Source: Methylomonas methanica
GTDB lineage: Bacteria > Pseudomonadota > Gammaproteobacteria > Methylococcales > Methylomonadaceae
Assembly: GCA_001644045.1 (NCBI GenBank)
Contig: LUUF01000034.1
Location: forward strand, 1 to 35,850
DNA length: 35,850 nucleotides
Reading direction: 5' to 3'
Shown: piece after piece, positions 16,014 to 27,443 of the stretch
Position numbering within the stretch: position 1 is the stretch's first letter
How the letters are laid out: each line of letters starts with the position of its first letter
The notes under the pieces: model-generated
What the model was told of the DNA's origin: nothing
What the model saw: only the letters and a program-made list of their open reading frames with translations
Database searches by the model: none
Position numbers and translations under genes: made by a program

Positions 16014-18179
16014 ATGCAAAACCCCAGCCGGAACCTTCCGGGCTACAGACCGCTAAAACGCCTGCGCACCGCACTGGCCATTGCCCAGGGCGCGGGCCTG
16101 TTGTCGACCTTGCTGAAAGAGCTGGAAATCACCGTCTCCCACGACCAGACCAAGCGCGTCACTTACATGACCGGTTTGTACTCGCGCATTCATCGCGAAA
16201 TGTTCAGCGATTGGAAGGAGCAGCCCACCGTCACCCACCGGCCCGGCACGATGCCGGATGCCGACAAGCGCAAGCAGTTTCGCGTGGCTATCGAACGATT
16301 GGTACTGGACGGCGACAGCAATGCCGATACTGCGATTTTCGATAACAACGGCTTCGTAATTCACAGCGACGATATCGCCGAGCGGCTGGCCAGCTTTTAC
16401 CAGTCTTTGCGAGTGATCCGGCCTTATGGCTACGGCAATCGCATTACGCTGGATTTTTTCATTACCGCGTTGGGCAATCTGCCGGCCTTCAAGGCTGTGT
16501 ATGAACAGGGCATCGATTTTCGGCGCTTAACCGCCGATGACGCTCTCGTTTTGCACGATCACAACAGCCAACATCGGGCGCTGAGCCGCGCCTTTGCTCA
16601 TGCGCTTGATCCCCGGCGGGTCAAAAGCCTGCACAACCAGGCCAACCGCTACGGTAAATGGCCGGAGAACAAGCGATTTTTGCTGGGTATACCGTTTCTG
16701 TCGCATACCTCGGCCGACGGCGTCGAATGCCTGATGACGGTGACCGGCGGCCTGGTGCCGCTGAGCAGCATTACCGCCGAGCAATTGATCGCCGGCCAGC
16801 ATTTTGCCGACAACCCGCTCAGCGTTTCCGAGCACATCATCGGCTATCTGCCGGGCACCGAAGACTTGCGCGCGCCAGGAAAAACCGAGATCGACGCGAT
16901 ACCGATCCGCGAAGATGGTGTCGCACCATTGTTTTGTCTGGACGTGAACATGCTGACCGGCCTGCGCTCCCCTAGCCAGGCCGAGCTGATAGATTTATTG
17001 AAACAATGCGCCGGCGAGCAGGCCAATCTATTTTTACTGGCGGACAACGAAGCCTTAAAGCAAAAGATGCTGGTCGCTGCCCGCAGCGAAACCCGGTTGC
17101 GGCGCACCGTAGAAATTGCCTACGAACGTTTAGGTAAGATCACTCGCATCTTGCTGGCGGCCCGGGACGCGATTTTTGCCGGCAAAACCCCGGTAGACCA
17201 GCCACACTTTCTGATGAGCATGGGCGGCGCCGGAGCCGGCAAAACCGCTGTCGAGGAAATCGCCACCGCACTGTGCGGAGACAATTTCGTGATCGCGTCA
17301 CTGGACGAATTCAGGAAACTCAGCGATTTGTATCGTTTGCTGACCGCCGCCAATCACCATAGCGACGACTATGTGTACGTCGAGCCGTTCGCCAACCGGT
17401 TGCGCGATTTGGTGGCGCAACAGGCCCGCGAGCTGCGGATCAATATTCTCTACGACGGCACCGGCATTCCGTACTATCCGCGCTATTCGACCGCCATCAA
17501 ACACTTCCAAGCCGCCGGCTTTCGCACCCAAATTGCCGCCGTCGATGCGTTTCTGGTAAAGCCGGTCGGCCGCGAACTGGAACTATCGCGCTCCGGAGTC
17601 ATAGGCAGCGTTAAATCCCGTTTTGAAGCGACCGGTCGCGCCTTGCCCTGGGTCGTTACCATCGACAAACATATTCGTTCGCCACAAGAATTTCTAAATG
17701 CTCTGGAGGACACGGCGGTGGCGAAAATTTCGCTGTTTGCCAACGATGGCGAGCGGGATCGGCATTATTTGGTGGCGGAAAGTTTTCTACTTAGCGATGT
17801 TGAGCTGGAACAATTGCAACACCAGCAGCTAAACGGCAACTTGGTCGAGCATTTAATCGAATTAATCCACCAGCACCCGGATTCGGTATTGAAAAGCCTG
17901 GCCGGCGATTGCCCAAATAGTTTGGCGGCTTTGATCGCTCGCAACCCGGATTTGAGCGAAGATAATGTCGGATATTTGATCTATAAAGGTAGCGAAGGCA
18001 ATCGGGTGTTGCTGGTTTACCACCTGCGGCGCTTGATCGATTTTGTGGAAAAACGCCAACTCAATCCCAACGCCTCCGGCGAAGTGGGCTTGCTGCACAA
18101 GCCGGTGGCGCTGGCGTTTCACGTCGATCCGTACGCCAAGGACGCCTCCATTACCCGCTTGCAGGGTAGCGTAGAATGA
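16014..18179 (+). CDS. Large protein with Fic-like segment and Zeta-toxin-type kinase domain
   Basis: 721 residues, no signal peptide or membrane segment, so cytoplasmic. Residues about 400-570 form a P-loop kinase of the Zeta toxin/PezT type: Walker A GGAGAGKTA (404-412), SLDEFRKL (429-436; Zeta proteins have an Asp-x-Asp-Glu-Phe-Arg here), INILYDGTG (477-484), a GFRTQIAAVDAF strand and GRALPW. Zeta enzymes phosphorylate UDP-N-acetyl-sugars. Upstream, residues 90-155 read as a Fic-like helix bundle: IRPYGYGNRITLDFFI (135-150) lines up with the Fic motif HPFxxGNGR, but the catalytic His is Arg and the GNGR order is changed. The C-terminal 150 residues are unassigned. No antitoxin gene is adjacent. 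Calling it a toxin is therefore doubtful; a housekeeping nucleotide-sugar kinase is possible. Confidence 0.6.
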   Translation: MQNPSRNLPGYRPLKRLRTALAIAQGAGLLSTLLKELEITVSHDQTKRVTYMTGLYSRIHREMFSDWKEQPTVTHRPGTMPDADKRKQFRVAIERLVLDGDSNADTAIFDNNGFVIHSDDIAERLASFYQSLRVIRPYGYGNRITLDFFITALGNLPAFKAVYEQGIDFRRLTADDALVLHDHNSQHRALSRAFAHALDPRRVKSLHNQANRYGKWPENKRFLLGIPFLSHTSADGVECLMTVTGGLVPLSSITAEQLIAGQHFADNPLSVSEHIIGYLPGTEDLRAPGKTEIDAIPIREDGVAPLFCLDVNMLTGLRSPSQAELIDLLKQCAGEQANLFLLADNEALKQKMLVAARSETRLRRTVEIAYERLGKITRILLAARDAIFAGKTPVDQPHFLMSMGGAGAGKTAVEEIATALCGDNFVIASLDEFRKLSDLYRLLTAANHHSDDYVYVEPFANRLRDLVAQQARELRINILYDGTGIPYYPRYSTAIKHFQAAGFRTQIAAVDAFLVKPVGRELELSRSGVIGSVKSRFEATGRALPWVVTIDKHIRSPQEFLNALEDTAVAKISLFANDGERDRHYLVAESFLLSDVELEQLQHQQLNGNLVEHLIELIHQHPDSVLKSLAGDCPNSLAALIARNPDLSEDNVGYLIYKGSEGNRVLLVYHLRRLIDFVEKRQLNPNASGEVGLLHKPVALAFHVDPYAKDASITRLQGSVE

Positions 18180-18270
18180 TTGAGTAGCGACGCAAGATTT
18201 GAGCGGCGTAATCGGCAAGGATAGGAAAGCATAGAAAACAATCGTCGTCCCCGCAAAAGCATTGATTTAA

Positions 18271-21568
<3,298 letters not shown>

Positions 21569-21572
<4 letters not shown>

Positions 21573-21865
21573 ACAATTTTGAAATTATTTTGTTAATCGT
21601 TGTCGCTTTCGCTCCGGTTTATCTAATGTCGGTTCTCGGACCGACAGCCGAGGTACTTTTCTTTGCTTGGCCAAAGAAAAGTACCCAAAAGAAAGGCCAC
21701 CCGAATGCCGCTTATTCCCTGCGCTCCTCGCTTTTGGTGGGGGTTGCCGAAAGGGGCTTCCTGCCCCTTCGGCAACGCGATGCATCCCTGCATCGCCCCT
21801 TCGGGCTAGTCCCACCAAAAGCTCCGGTGCTCGGCGCGGCATACGGGGAATACCCGTCCCGTTGA
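21569..21865 (+). pseudogene. Short reading frame cut by a repeat element
   Basis: It starts ATGA-coupled to the yfaA stop with a hydrophobic N-terminus (MNNFEIILLIVVAFAPVYL), then runs straight into the ~250-bp repeat, so all residues after about 11 are repeat-encoded (AEVLFFAWPKKSTQKKG and on). It looks like the first codons of a gene that once followed yfaA and was interrupted. The original product cannot be recognised. Confidence 0.5.
21601..21846 (+). repeat. Hairpin-rich dispersed repeat, copy A
   Basis: About 246 bp carrying several internal inverted repeats: TCGG..CCGA at 21629-21644, GTACTTTTCTTTG/CCAAAGAAAAGTAC around 21654-21687, CCGAAAGGGGC/GCCCCTTCGG around 21750-21773, and GATGCA/TGCATC. 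It is about 75-80 percent like copy B by eye, in opposite orientation. This kind of non-autonomous hairpin repeat is scattered in many gammaproteobacterial genomes and is often mis-called as small proteins. Confidence 0.8.
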
Positions 21866-21872
21866 ATGGGGG

Positions 21873-22205
21873 CTACGAAAAAATTATATGCCAGTGGTCA
21901 TAAAGCCAAAAACTTATGGGCGCCATGCCCCAGAAAACCAACCAAATCGTATTTTCCAGAGATGGAGAAAAATTCGATAATCCAGAGTCCCGAATGAAGT
22001 AAACGAACAACAAAAAAGGCCAAAGCATACAAACAGCGCTCGTTTTATCCGCAGACAGATCTAATGTTGCTGGAAATTCAACAAAAAGCGTTAATAGACC
22101 AATGCCTAGATAAATAACTGAAAATCCAACGACTACCCATCCTTGTGGTGTAGTTAACAAAGGACCACGAATAAAGTCCGTAACAGGTAGATGATGGTAA
22201 TCCAT
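21873..22205 (-). CDS. Three-helix membrane protein of unknown function
   Basis: 110 residues starting MDYHHLPVTDF, preceded by GGAAG. Three hydrophobic helices: WVVVGFSVIYLGIGLLTLFV, SAVCMLWPFLLFVYFI and TIWLVFWGMAPISFWLY. I recognise no family. It is visibly more AT-rich than the yfa genes on both sides, is read against them, and is enclosed by two inverted copies of the repeat, so it looks like imported cargo. Only 30 bp separate its start from the next plus-strand ATG (22236). Confidence 0.6.
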   Translation of the reverse strand: MDYHHLPVTDFIRGPLLTTPQGWVVVGFSVIYLGIGLLTLFVEFPATLDLSADKTSAVCMLWPFLLFVYFIRDSGLSNFSPSLENTIWLVFWGMAPISFWLYDHWHIIFS

Positions 22206-22224
22206 GAAGTTTCTTCCAGTGCCT

Positions 22225-22238
22225 AAGGAAATCCTATG
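22225..22238 (+). promoter_or_regulatory. Ribosome binding site deciding the yfaS start
   Basis: AAGGAA at 22225-22230 is five bases before ATG 22236. No comparable site precedes the only other in-frame ATG (22401) upstream of the mature protein. Confidence 0.6.
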
Positions 22239-25200
22239 ATAACGCAGCTTGATTATGATTACGCTTGGGGCTTGTCCCGTTATGCCGCGCCGAGCACCGA
22301 AGCTTTTGGCGAGAATAGCCCGCTAGGGGAGCGGCAGGGATGCCGCTCGTTTTCGGAGGGGCTGGGAAGCCCCTTCCGAAAACCCTCGGCAAAAGCTTCG
22401 ATGCGCAGGATCAAAGCGGCATCCGGGTGGCTTTTCTTTTGGATACTTTTCTTTGGCCAAGCAAAGAAAAGTATCGCGGCTGTCGGTCCGCGAACCGACA
22501 CTAAAACACCCGTCGCGACAGCGACACAAAACCCAAAAAACCTGATAGCAATCATCAGCCAGCTAATTCTGCTAGCGACACTACTTGTGCCAATAAGCGC
22601 CACCGCCGGCAGCCCATTCTACCTAACCGCCGAACGCAGCTTCACCAACACCGAAGCCCCCAACATCCGCCTGGATTACACCCTCACTGACCAGCCCATG
22701 CTGATCCGAGTGCTAAAAGCCAATAACCTGGAAACCTTCCTGGACGGCCAGTTCAACGTCAGCCGTAGTTACGAACAACCGGTCAGCGAACTGAATCCCG
22801 GCCATTATTTCGCCAAAGGTCTGAACAATGCCCAATCACCGTTAAAACTGTTGCGCGGGATGTTGGATGTCGAGTTTCGTAAATCCTTGAAAGAAACCAA
22901 CTTCAGCGGCTCGGTGCTGACCGTCACCGAAAAACCGTTGGTGTCGGTGCCGCAGCAGGTTTTAGTCGCGGCGCCCAAAGGCTTTACGGCGGTTAAAGAA
23001 AGCTATATCGATTTGCTGCGCAACGGTCAGCAAACCCATGATTTGGGTTGGTGGTTTAACGAAGATACCTGGAGCGAGCATCGCTATAAAGTCCGGCAAG
23101 TTGCGTTAGACCCGTTACCGGACGGGATTTATTTACTGCAAGCGGTGCAGGGCAAGAATGAAGCGCAATGTCTGATTCAGGTCAGTAGCCTGGCGGTGCA
23201 GGTTAAGCAATCCAGCGAACAACTGTTGGTGCGTGCAATGAACCGCGATTTGCAGCCGGTGGCTGGCACCAAAGTCAGTTACCGCGATGGCCGTGGCCGT
23301 TGGCAAACCTTGCCGGCCAGCACCAACGCTGCCGGCGAATTGAGTTTTAACAATCCGGATGGCGTGTTGGACGGTAAATTGCTGGTGCGGGTCGATGCGC
23401 CAGCTGCCAAACCTGGCGAAGCGGCGCGTACCGCGCTGACTGCTACCGATTTTCTGCCGACTCAAGCCAAGGACGACGCGGTATTCGTGATGACCGATCG
23501 GCCGATCTTCAAACCGGGCGAGACTTTTTATTACAAAGGCATCGTTCGCAATTTGCAGGACGGCCAGTTGCGGATTCCGGCCTTCCAATCCAAACAAACC
23601 GAGGTGTCGCTGATTCGCGCCGACGGCAATGCCACCGGCTTGCAAGGCCAGACCCAATTGACTGATTTCGGCTCGTTCTCGGGTAGTTTCGATCTGGATC
23701 CCAGCCAGACGCCGGGCCTGTATCGCTTGCTGGCCGAGATAGACCACAAAGCCTACGGCGGCGAGTTCCGGGTGCGCGATTACGTCAAACCGACGTTTTA
23801 CCTGGAATGGCTGGACCGCAGCCCGGTGGTGCAGGCCGGCCAGCCGTTTAGTCTAAAATTCCGCGCCAAACGTTACAGCGGCGGTGTGCCGCAGAACGTC
23901 AAATTCGAAGTATTTCTGTATCGGAAAAAATTCGAAGCACCGCAATTTGTCACCGAAGCCGGCGCGGGTTTAGCCGCCGGCAACGATTATTTCGGGCAAG
24001 TTAAATCCGCCGCGCCGTTGACCCAACCGCAACGGCTGTACAGCTCGATAGAAGAACGTCAGGCCGTCGATGCCAGCAATCCTTGGGAAACCGCCGCCAA
24101 GCTGGACGAAAGCGGCGACGGCAGTTTCGAGTTTACCGTGCCGGCAGCCGACCAGGAAAAGCCGGATCAGGAATGGATTTATTCTTTGATGGTGCGCGCC
24201 CAGGACGCTACGGGCGGCAATGCGATTTTGACCGACAGCATCTACGCCACGCTATCAGAAGCGCAACCGGCAATACGCTTTAATAAAACCGTCGCGGCGG
24301 TCGGCGATCAGGATTTGCAATTGCTGCTGCAATCCAGCTATGCCGACGGCAAACCGGCCGCCAAGGCCGGCGGCGTGGTCGATGTGATGCTGGAACAACC
24401 GGGTAGCGGCAAGCGCAGCCTGGTGAAACTGGATTTTGCGACCGACGAGCGCGGTCAGCAAAAACTGACCATTCCGGCTTTGAAAGAATTTGGCCGACTC
24501 ACCGCCGTGGCCCGTTTGGAAAGCCTGGATGGCCGGAACTTGAACCATCCGGCCAGCTCCCAACCCAGCACCTTGATCGTCGCCGGCAGCGGCGGCGAAG
24601 CGGTGGCCGACAATCCGGAACTGGAGTTGTACACGCCCACCACGATACTTAGCCCCGGCGAGCAAGCCAAGGTGTTTGCCTTGTTACCCAAGGCTTGGGG
24701 CAATAACGAGAGCGGTGCGATTTGGGAAACCGTGGCCGGCGCGAGATTGTTTGATAGCCGCAGCGCGCAAGCCCAAGGGCGCAGCCGCTGGTTCGAAGTC
24801 ACCGCCAAGCCTGAATATGGCACCGGCTTTTACCACACCGTGACCGTGCCGGTGGCCGGTGGCAAGTACAAGGAACAGACGCTGGGCTTTAGAATCGTGC
24901 CCTGGGAAAAGCGTTTGCAGATCGCCATCGAGCCGGAAAAAGCCGAAACCGAGCCGCTGAAGCCCACCAAAATCAAGCTACAAGTCAAGCGCGCGGACGG
25001 CAGCCCGGCGGCGAACACCGAAATCGCGGTATCCATCGTCGATCGCGCCGTGTATGCGGTGCAAGCCGAATTCCGCCCCGGCATTTTCGATTTTTTCTAT
25101 CCCTTGCAACGCAGCAATTTAGCGACCTTCTATTCCGAGGATCTGCAGGGCTACGGTTATGCCGATTTGCTGCGTAAACCCAATTTCTCGCTCAGCGCCT

Positions 25201-27392
25201 TAAAGAGCCAAAGCAAATTGGCAAAAAAAGCCATGCGCGATACCGCCGGCTGGTTTCCGCATGTTGTTACCGATGCCAAAGGCAATGCCACCATCGACGT
25301 AGACATGCCGGCTAACGTCACCGAATGGCTGGTCACTGCGGTAGCCAGCGACAAAGATGGCCGCATCGGCGAAACCACCGGCCAGTTCCGCAGTGTCACC
25401 GATGTGGCGGTGGATATGGTCGGCCCGCAATTCTTGCGGCAAGGCGACGAAGTGGATGTGGCGGTGAAACTGACCAATCACTTGGCCCAACCGGTAAAAC
25501 TGGCCGGCAGCATCAGCTTACCGGACAGCTTGCCGTTACAAAGCGGCGAAACAGAACCGCAAGCTGAACTGGCGGCTAAAGCCGAGCAATTGTGGCCGTT
25601 ACGCTTGAGCGCCAACGACTCGCAAGGTGCGCCGGCATTGAAGGTGGCGTTGACTGCGCCGGCTGGTGTGCGAGTCGGTGGTGTCGAGGAATTTGAGATT
25701 CCGTTAAAAGCCGCCGCGCTGCTGCAGGTTTACAGCAGTAGTCAGCAGGACAATCTGCTGCGTATCGATTTGCCCGCGCAATCCCAGCCTCGGCAAGTAA
25801 CGGTGCGGGTCAATTCCGGCCTGCTCGGGGCCGCGCTGCAAGCGGCGTCCATGCTGGTGCAATATCCTTACGGTTGCACCGAGCAGCTGGCGCACAGCAC
25901 CGTGCCGAATCTGGTGTTGCTGGATTTAATCGAGCGCGCCGGTCTGAAGCCCGAGCAATTAGGGCCATTGGAAAAGACTTTGCAACGCGCCAAGCAAAAC
26001 GCTGCCTTGGGGGTACGAAAGCTGATTCAAAACCAAAAATCGGATGGCGGGTTTGCCCTGTGGCCCAGCGACAGCGAAGCCACCGTGCCGGTGACTTTGA
26101 TTGTGCTGCAGGCCCTGAAATACGCCAACGACCTGCAATTGGAAGGCGTGAATAACGCCTATTTCAAAGGCATGGATTGGCTGAACAATCACGCCGAGGG
26201 CACTACGGGGGCGGATGGTTTTGTGTTGAGCGGCTTCGCGACAGTCGGATATGCCTACAACGCGCCCTGGCAACAGCAAGCCGATTTTGTCGAAAAACTG
26301 CTTGCCAATGTCCATGCCGACGCGGGTGATTTGATAGCCGCGCTGCGTATCGTCAAAGCTTACGAAAGTCAAAATTGGCACAGCTTTAATCAGCAGTTTA
26401 AAGACCGGCCGCAGTTGAAAAACGATCTGATCAAACGCTTGCAATTGGCGCTGGATGCGCTTGATCCGGCGGCTTATCAGCAACAGCGCGGCGAGTTGTA
26501 TAACAGCTTGGGCTTTGGCTTCGGTGTACCCAGCTTGATTTCCGCTGGTATGGGCACGTTAAACGATGCCCAGGCCTTGCCGCCGGCATTGGAAGCCAAA
26601 CTGAAGCGTTTTCTGTTGCAAACCCAGCAAAACGGCTACTGGCAATCGACATACGACACCGCGCAGGTGATTTTCAACAGCCGCGAATTGCTCAGTAAGG
26701 AAGCGGCGGCAGCGGCCAAGCAGAACGCCCGCAGCGTTTCGGTCAGCAGCAAGGACGGCTTTGCCTTGGGTTCCTTGCAACGTATACCCGGCGGCTACCT
26801 GGGCAACTTCAACCGGTTTGGCGATAGCCCGGACCTGAGCGAAATTCATCTCGCCGAGTTGAATGCCGATGAGATCGCCAGTGCCTCGGTTAGCATCGAT
26901 GTGCCGTATCTAGCGGTTACCACTCGCGCCGCCGGTCTGGAGGTGCAACGCATCTTTCGCCGCATCACCGCTAAAGGCAATGAGTTGATCGACATGAGCC
27001 AGGCCTTGAAACCCGGCGATGTTGTGGTCAGCGAAGTGCGCGTCAAACGCAGCGCCGACGCCGGCCGGCCGGCTCCCGGCAGCGAATTTGTGGTGATCGA
27101 AGACGGCATCCCCAGCCTGGCGGAAGGTCAGGAAAACGATGAAACCTACCTGGCCGACGCCAAAATCCAGCCCAAAGACGACAGCTACTGGGCCAACATC
27201 AAGGAAACCCAACGCTACCCGGACCGCATCGTCCGCGTCGCCAAGCTACAAGCCGGTGGCGAATTGACCTTGTATCAGGTTTGGCGAGTCGCTAGAGCCG
27301 GCAGTGCGTCGATCCCCCCTGCTAGCGGGTTTGATATGTATAACGAAGCGGTGCAGGGGAATAGTTCGGCGGGGCGGGTGAGTGTCAGATAG
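22236..27392 (+). CDS. yfaS: YfaS-type bacterial alpha-2-macroglobulin with thioester motif
   Basis: 1718 residues from ATG 22236. Alpha-2-macroglobulins trap proteases in the periplasm: cleavage of a bait region exposes a thioester that binds the attacker. Recognised parts: MG-type beta domains with VFVMTDRPIFKPGETFYYKG (about 415-435), a bait-region neighbourhood around 800-950, PHVVTDAKGNATIDVDMP, and the thioester site YPYGCTEQLAH with Cys1214 and Gln1217. An alpha/alpha barrel follows (FALWPSDSEATVPVT). From memory many YfaS proteins lack the CxEQ Cys, so its presence is notable. The true signal peptide (NLIAIISQLILLATLLVPISATA) begins only near residue 102; everything before it comes from repeat copy B. 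Secretion from this odd start needs testing. Confidence 0.9.
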   Translation: MITQLDYDYAWGLSRYAAPSTEAFGENSPLGERQGCRSFSEGLGSPFRKPSAKASMRRIKAASGWLFFWILFFGQAKKSIAAVGPRTDTKTPVATATQNPKNLIAIISQLILLATLLVPISATAGSPFYLTAERSFTNTEAPNIRLDYTLTDQPMLIRVLKANNLETFLDGQFNVSRSYEQPVSELNPGHYFAKGLNNAQSPLKLLRGMLDVEFRKSLKETNFSGSVLTVTEKPLVSVPQQVLVAAPKGFTAVKESYIDLLRNGQQTHDLGWWFNEDTWSEHRYKVRQVALDPLPDGIYLLQAVQGKNEAQCLIQVSSLAVQVKQSSEQLLVRAMNRDLQPVAGTKVSYRDGRGRWQTLPASTNAAGELSFNNPDGVLDGKLLVRVDAPAAKPGEAARTALTATDFLPTQAKDDAVFVMTDRPIFKPGETFYYKGIVRNLQDGQLRIPAFQSKQTEVSLIRADGNATGLQGQTQLTDFGSFSGSFDLDPSQTPGLYRLLAEIDHKAYGGEFRVRDYVKPTFYLEWLDRSPVVQAGQPFSLKFRAKRYSGGVPQNVKFEVFLYRKKFEAPQFVTEAGAGLAAGNDYFGQVKSAAPLTQPQRLYSSIEERQAVDASNPWETAAKLDESGDGSFEFTVPAADQEKPDQEWIYSLMVRAQDATGGNAILTDSIYATLSEAQPAIRFNKTVAAVGDQDLQLLLQSSYADGKPAAKAGGVVDVMLEQPGSGKRSLVKLDFATDERGQQKLTIPALKEFGRLTAVARLESLDGRNLNHPASSQPSTLIVAGSGGEAVADNPELELYTPTTILSPGEQAKVFALLPKAWGNNESGAIWETVAGARLFDSRSAQAQGRSRWFEVTAKPEYGTGFYHTVTVPVAGGKYKEQTLGFRIVPWEKRLQIAIEPEKAETEPLKPTKIKLQVKRADGSPAANTEIAVSIVDRAVYAVQAEFRPGIFDFFYPLQRSNLATFYSEDLQGYGYADLLRKPNFSLSALKSQSKLAKKAMRDTAGWFPHVVTDAKGNATIDVDMPANVTEWLVTAVASDKDGRIGETTGQFRSVTDVAVDMVGPQFLRQGDEVDVAVKLTNHLAQPVKLAGSISLPDSLPLQSGETEPQAELAAKAEQLWPLRLSANDSQGAPALKVALTAPAGVRVGGVEEFEIPLKAAALLQVYSSSQQDNLLRIDLPAQSQPRQVTVRVNSGLLGAALQAASMLVQYPYGCTEQLAHSTVPNLVLLDLIERAGLKPEQLGPLEKTLQRAKQNAALGVRKLIQNQKSDGGFALWPSDSEATVPVTLIVLQALKYANDLQLEGVNNAYFKGMDWLNNHAEGTTGADGFVLSGFATVGYAYNAPWQQQADFVEKLLANVHADAGDLIAALRIVKAYESQNWHSFNQQFKDRPQLKNDLIKRLQLALDALDPAAYQQQRGELYNSLGFGFGVPSLISAGMGTLNDAQALPPALEAKLKRFLLQTQQNGYWQSTYDTAQVIFNSRELLSKEAAAAAKQNARSVSVSSKDGFALGSLQRIPGGYLGNFNRFGDSPDLSEIHLAELNADEIASASVSIDVPYLAVTTRAAGLEVQRIFRRITAKGNELIDMSQALKPGDVVVSEVRVKRSADAGRPAPGSEFVVIEDGIPSLAEGQENDETYLADAKIQPKDDSYWANIKETQRYPDRIVRVAKLQAGGELTLYQVWRVARAGSASIPPASGFDMYNEAVQGNSSAGRVSVR
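22277..22526 (-). repeat. Hairpin-rich dispersed repeat, copy B (inverted)
   Basis: The reverse complement aligns with copy A: TGTCGGTTCGCGGACCGACA, then ACTTTTCTTTGCTTGGCC, then GGCATCCCTGCCGCTC and GGTGCTCGGCGCGGCAT. It is read in frame by yfaS without a stop. Together with copy A it encloses the AT-rich 110-residue membrane gene. Confidence 0.8.
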
Positions 27393-27443
27393 GGGAAAGT
27401 TAGGCGATTCGCCTTATTTGTTTAAATCGTTTTCGGAAAAATT

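Noticed and set aside
16014-18179. Classic Zeta/epsilon toxin-antitoxin pair
   Set aside because: No small antitoxin gene lies on either side, and the protein is more than twice the size of Zeta toxins.
21585-21842. Minus-strand 85-residue protein over repeat copy A
   Set aside because: It is a translation of the hairpin repeat; such frames occur wherever this type of repeat is open by chance.
21623-22504. CTAA on both sides of the repeat cassette as a 4-bp target duplication
   Set aside because: The similarity between copies A and B continues beyond these bases (GTCGCT-containing flanks), so the CTAA lies within the repeats and is not a duplicated target.
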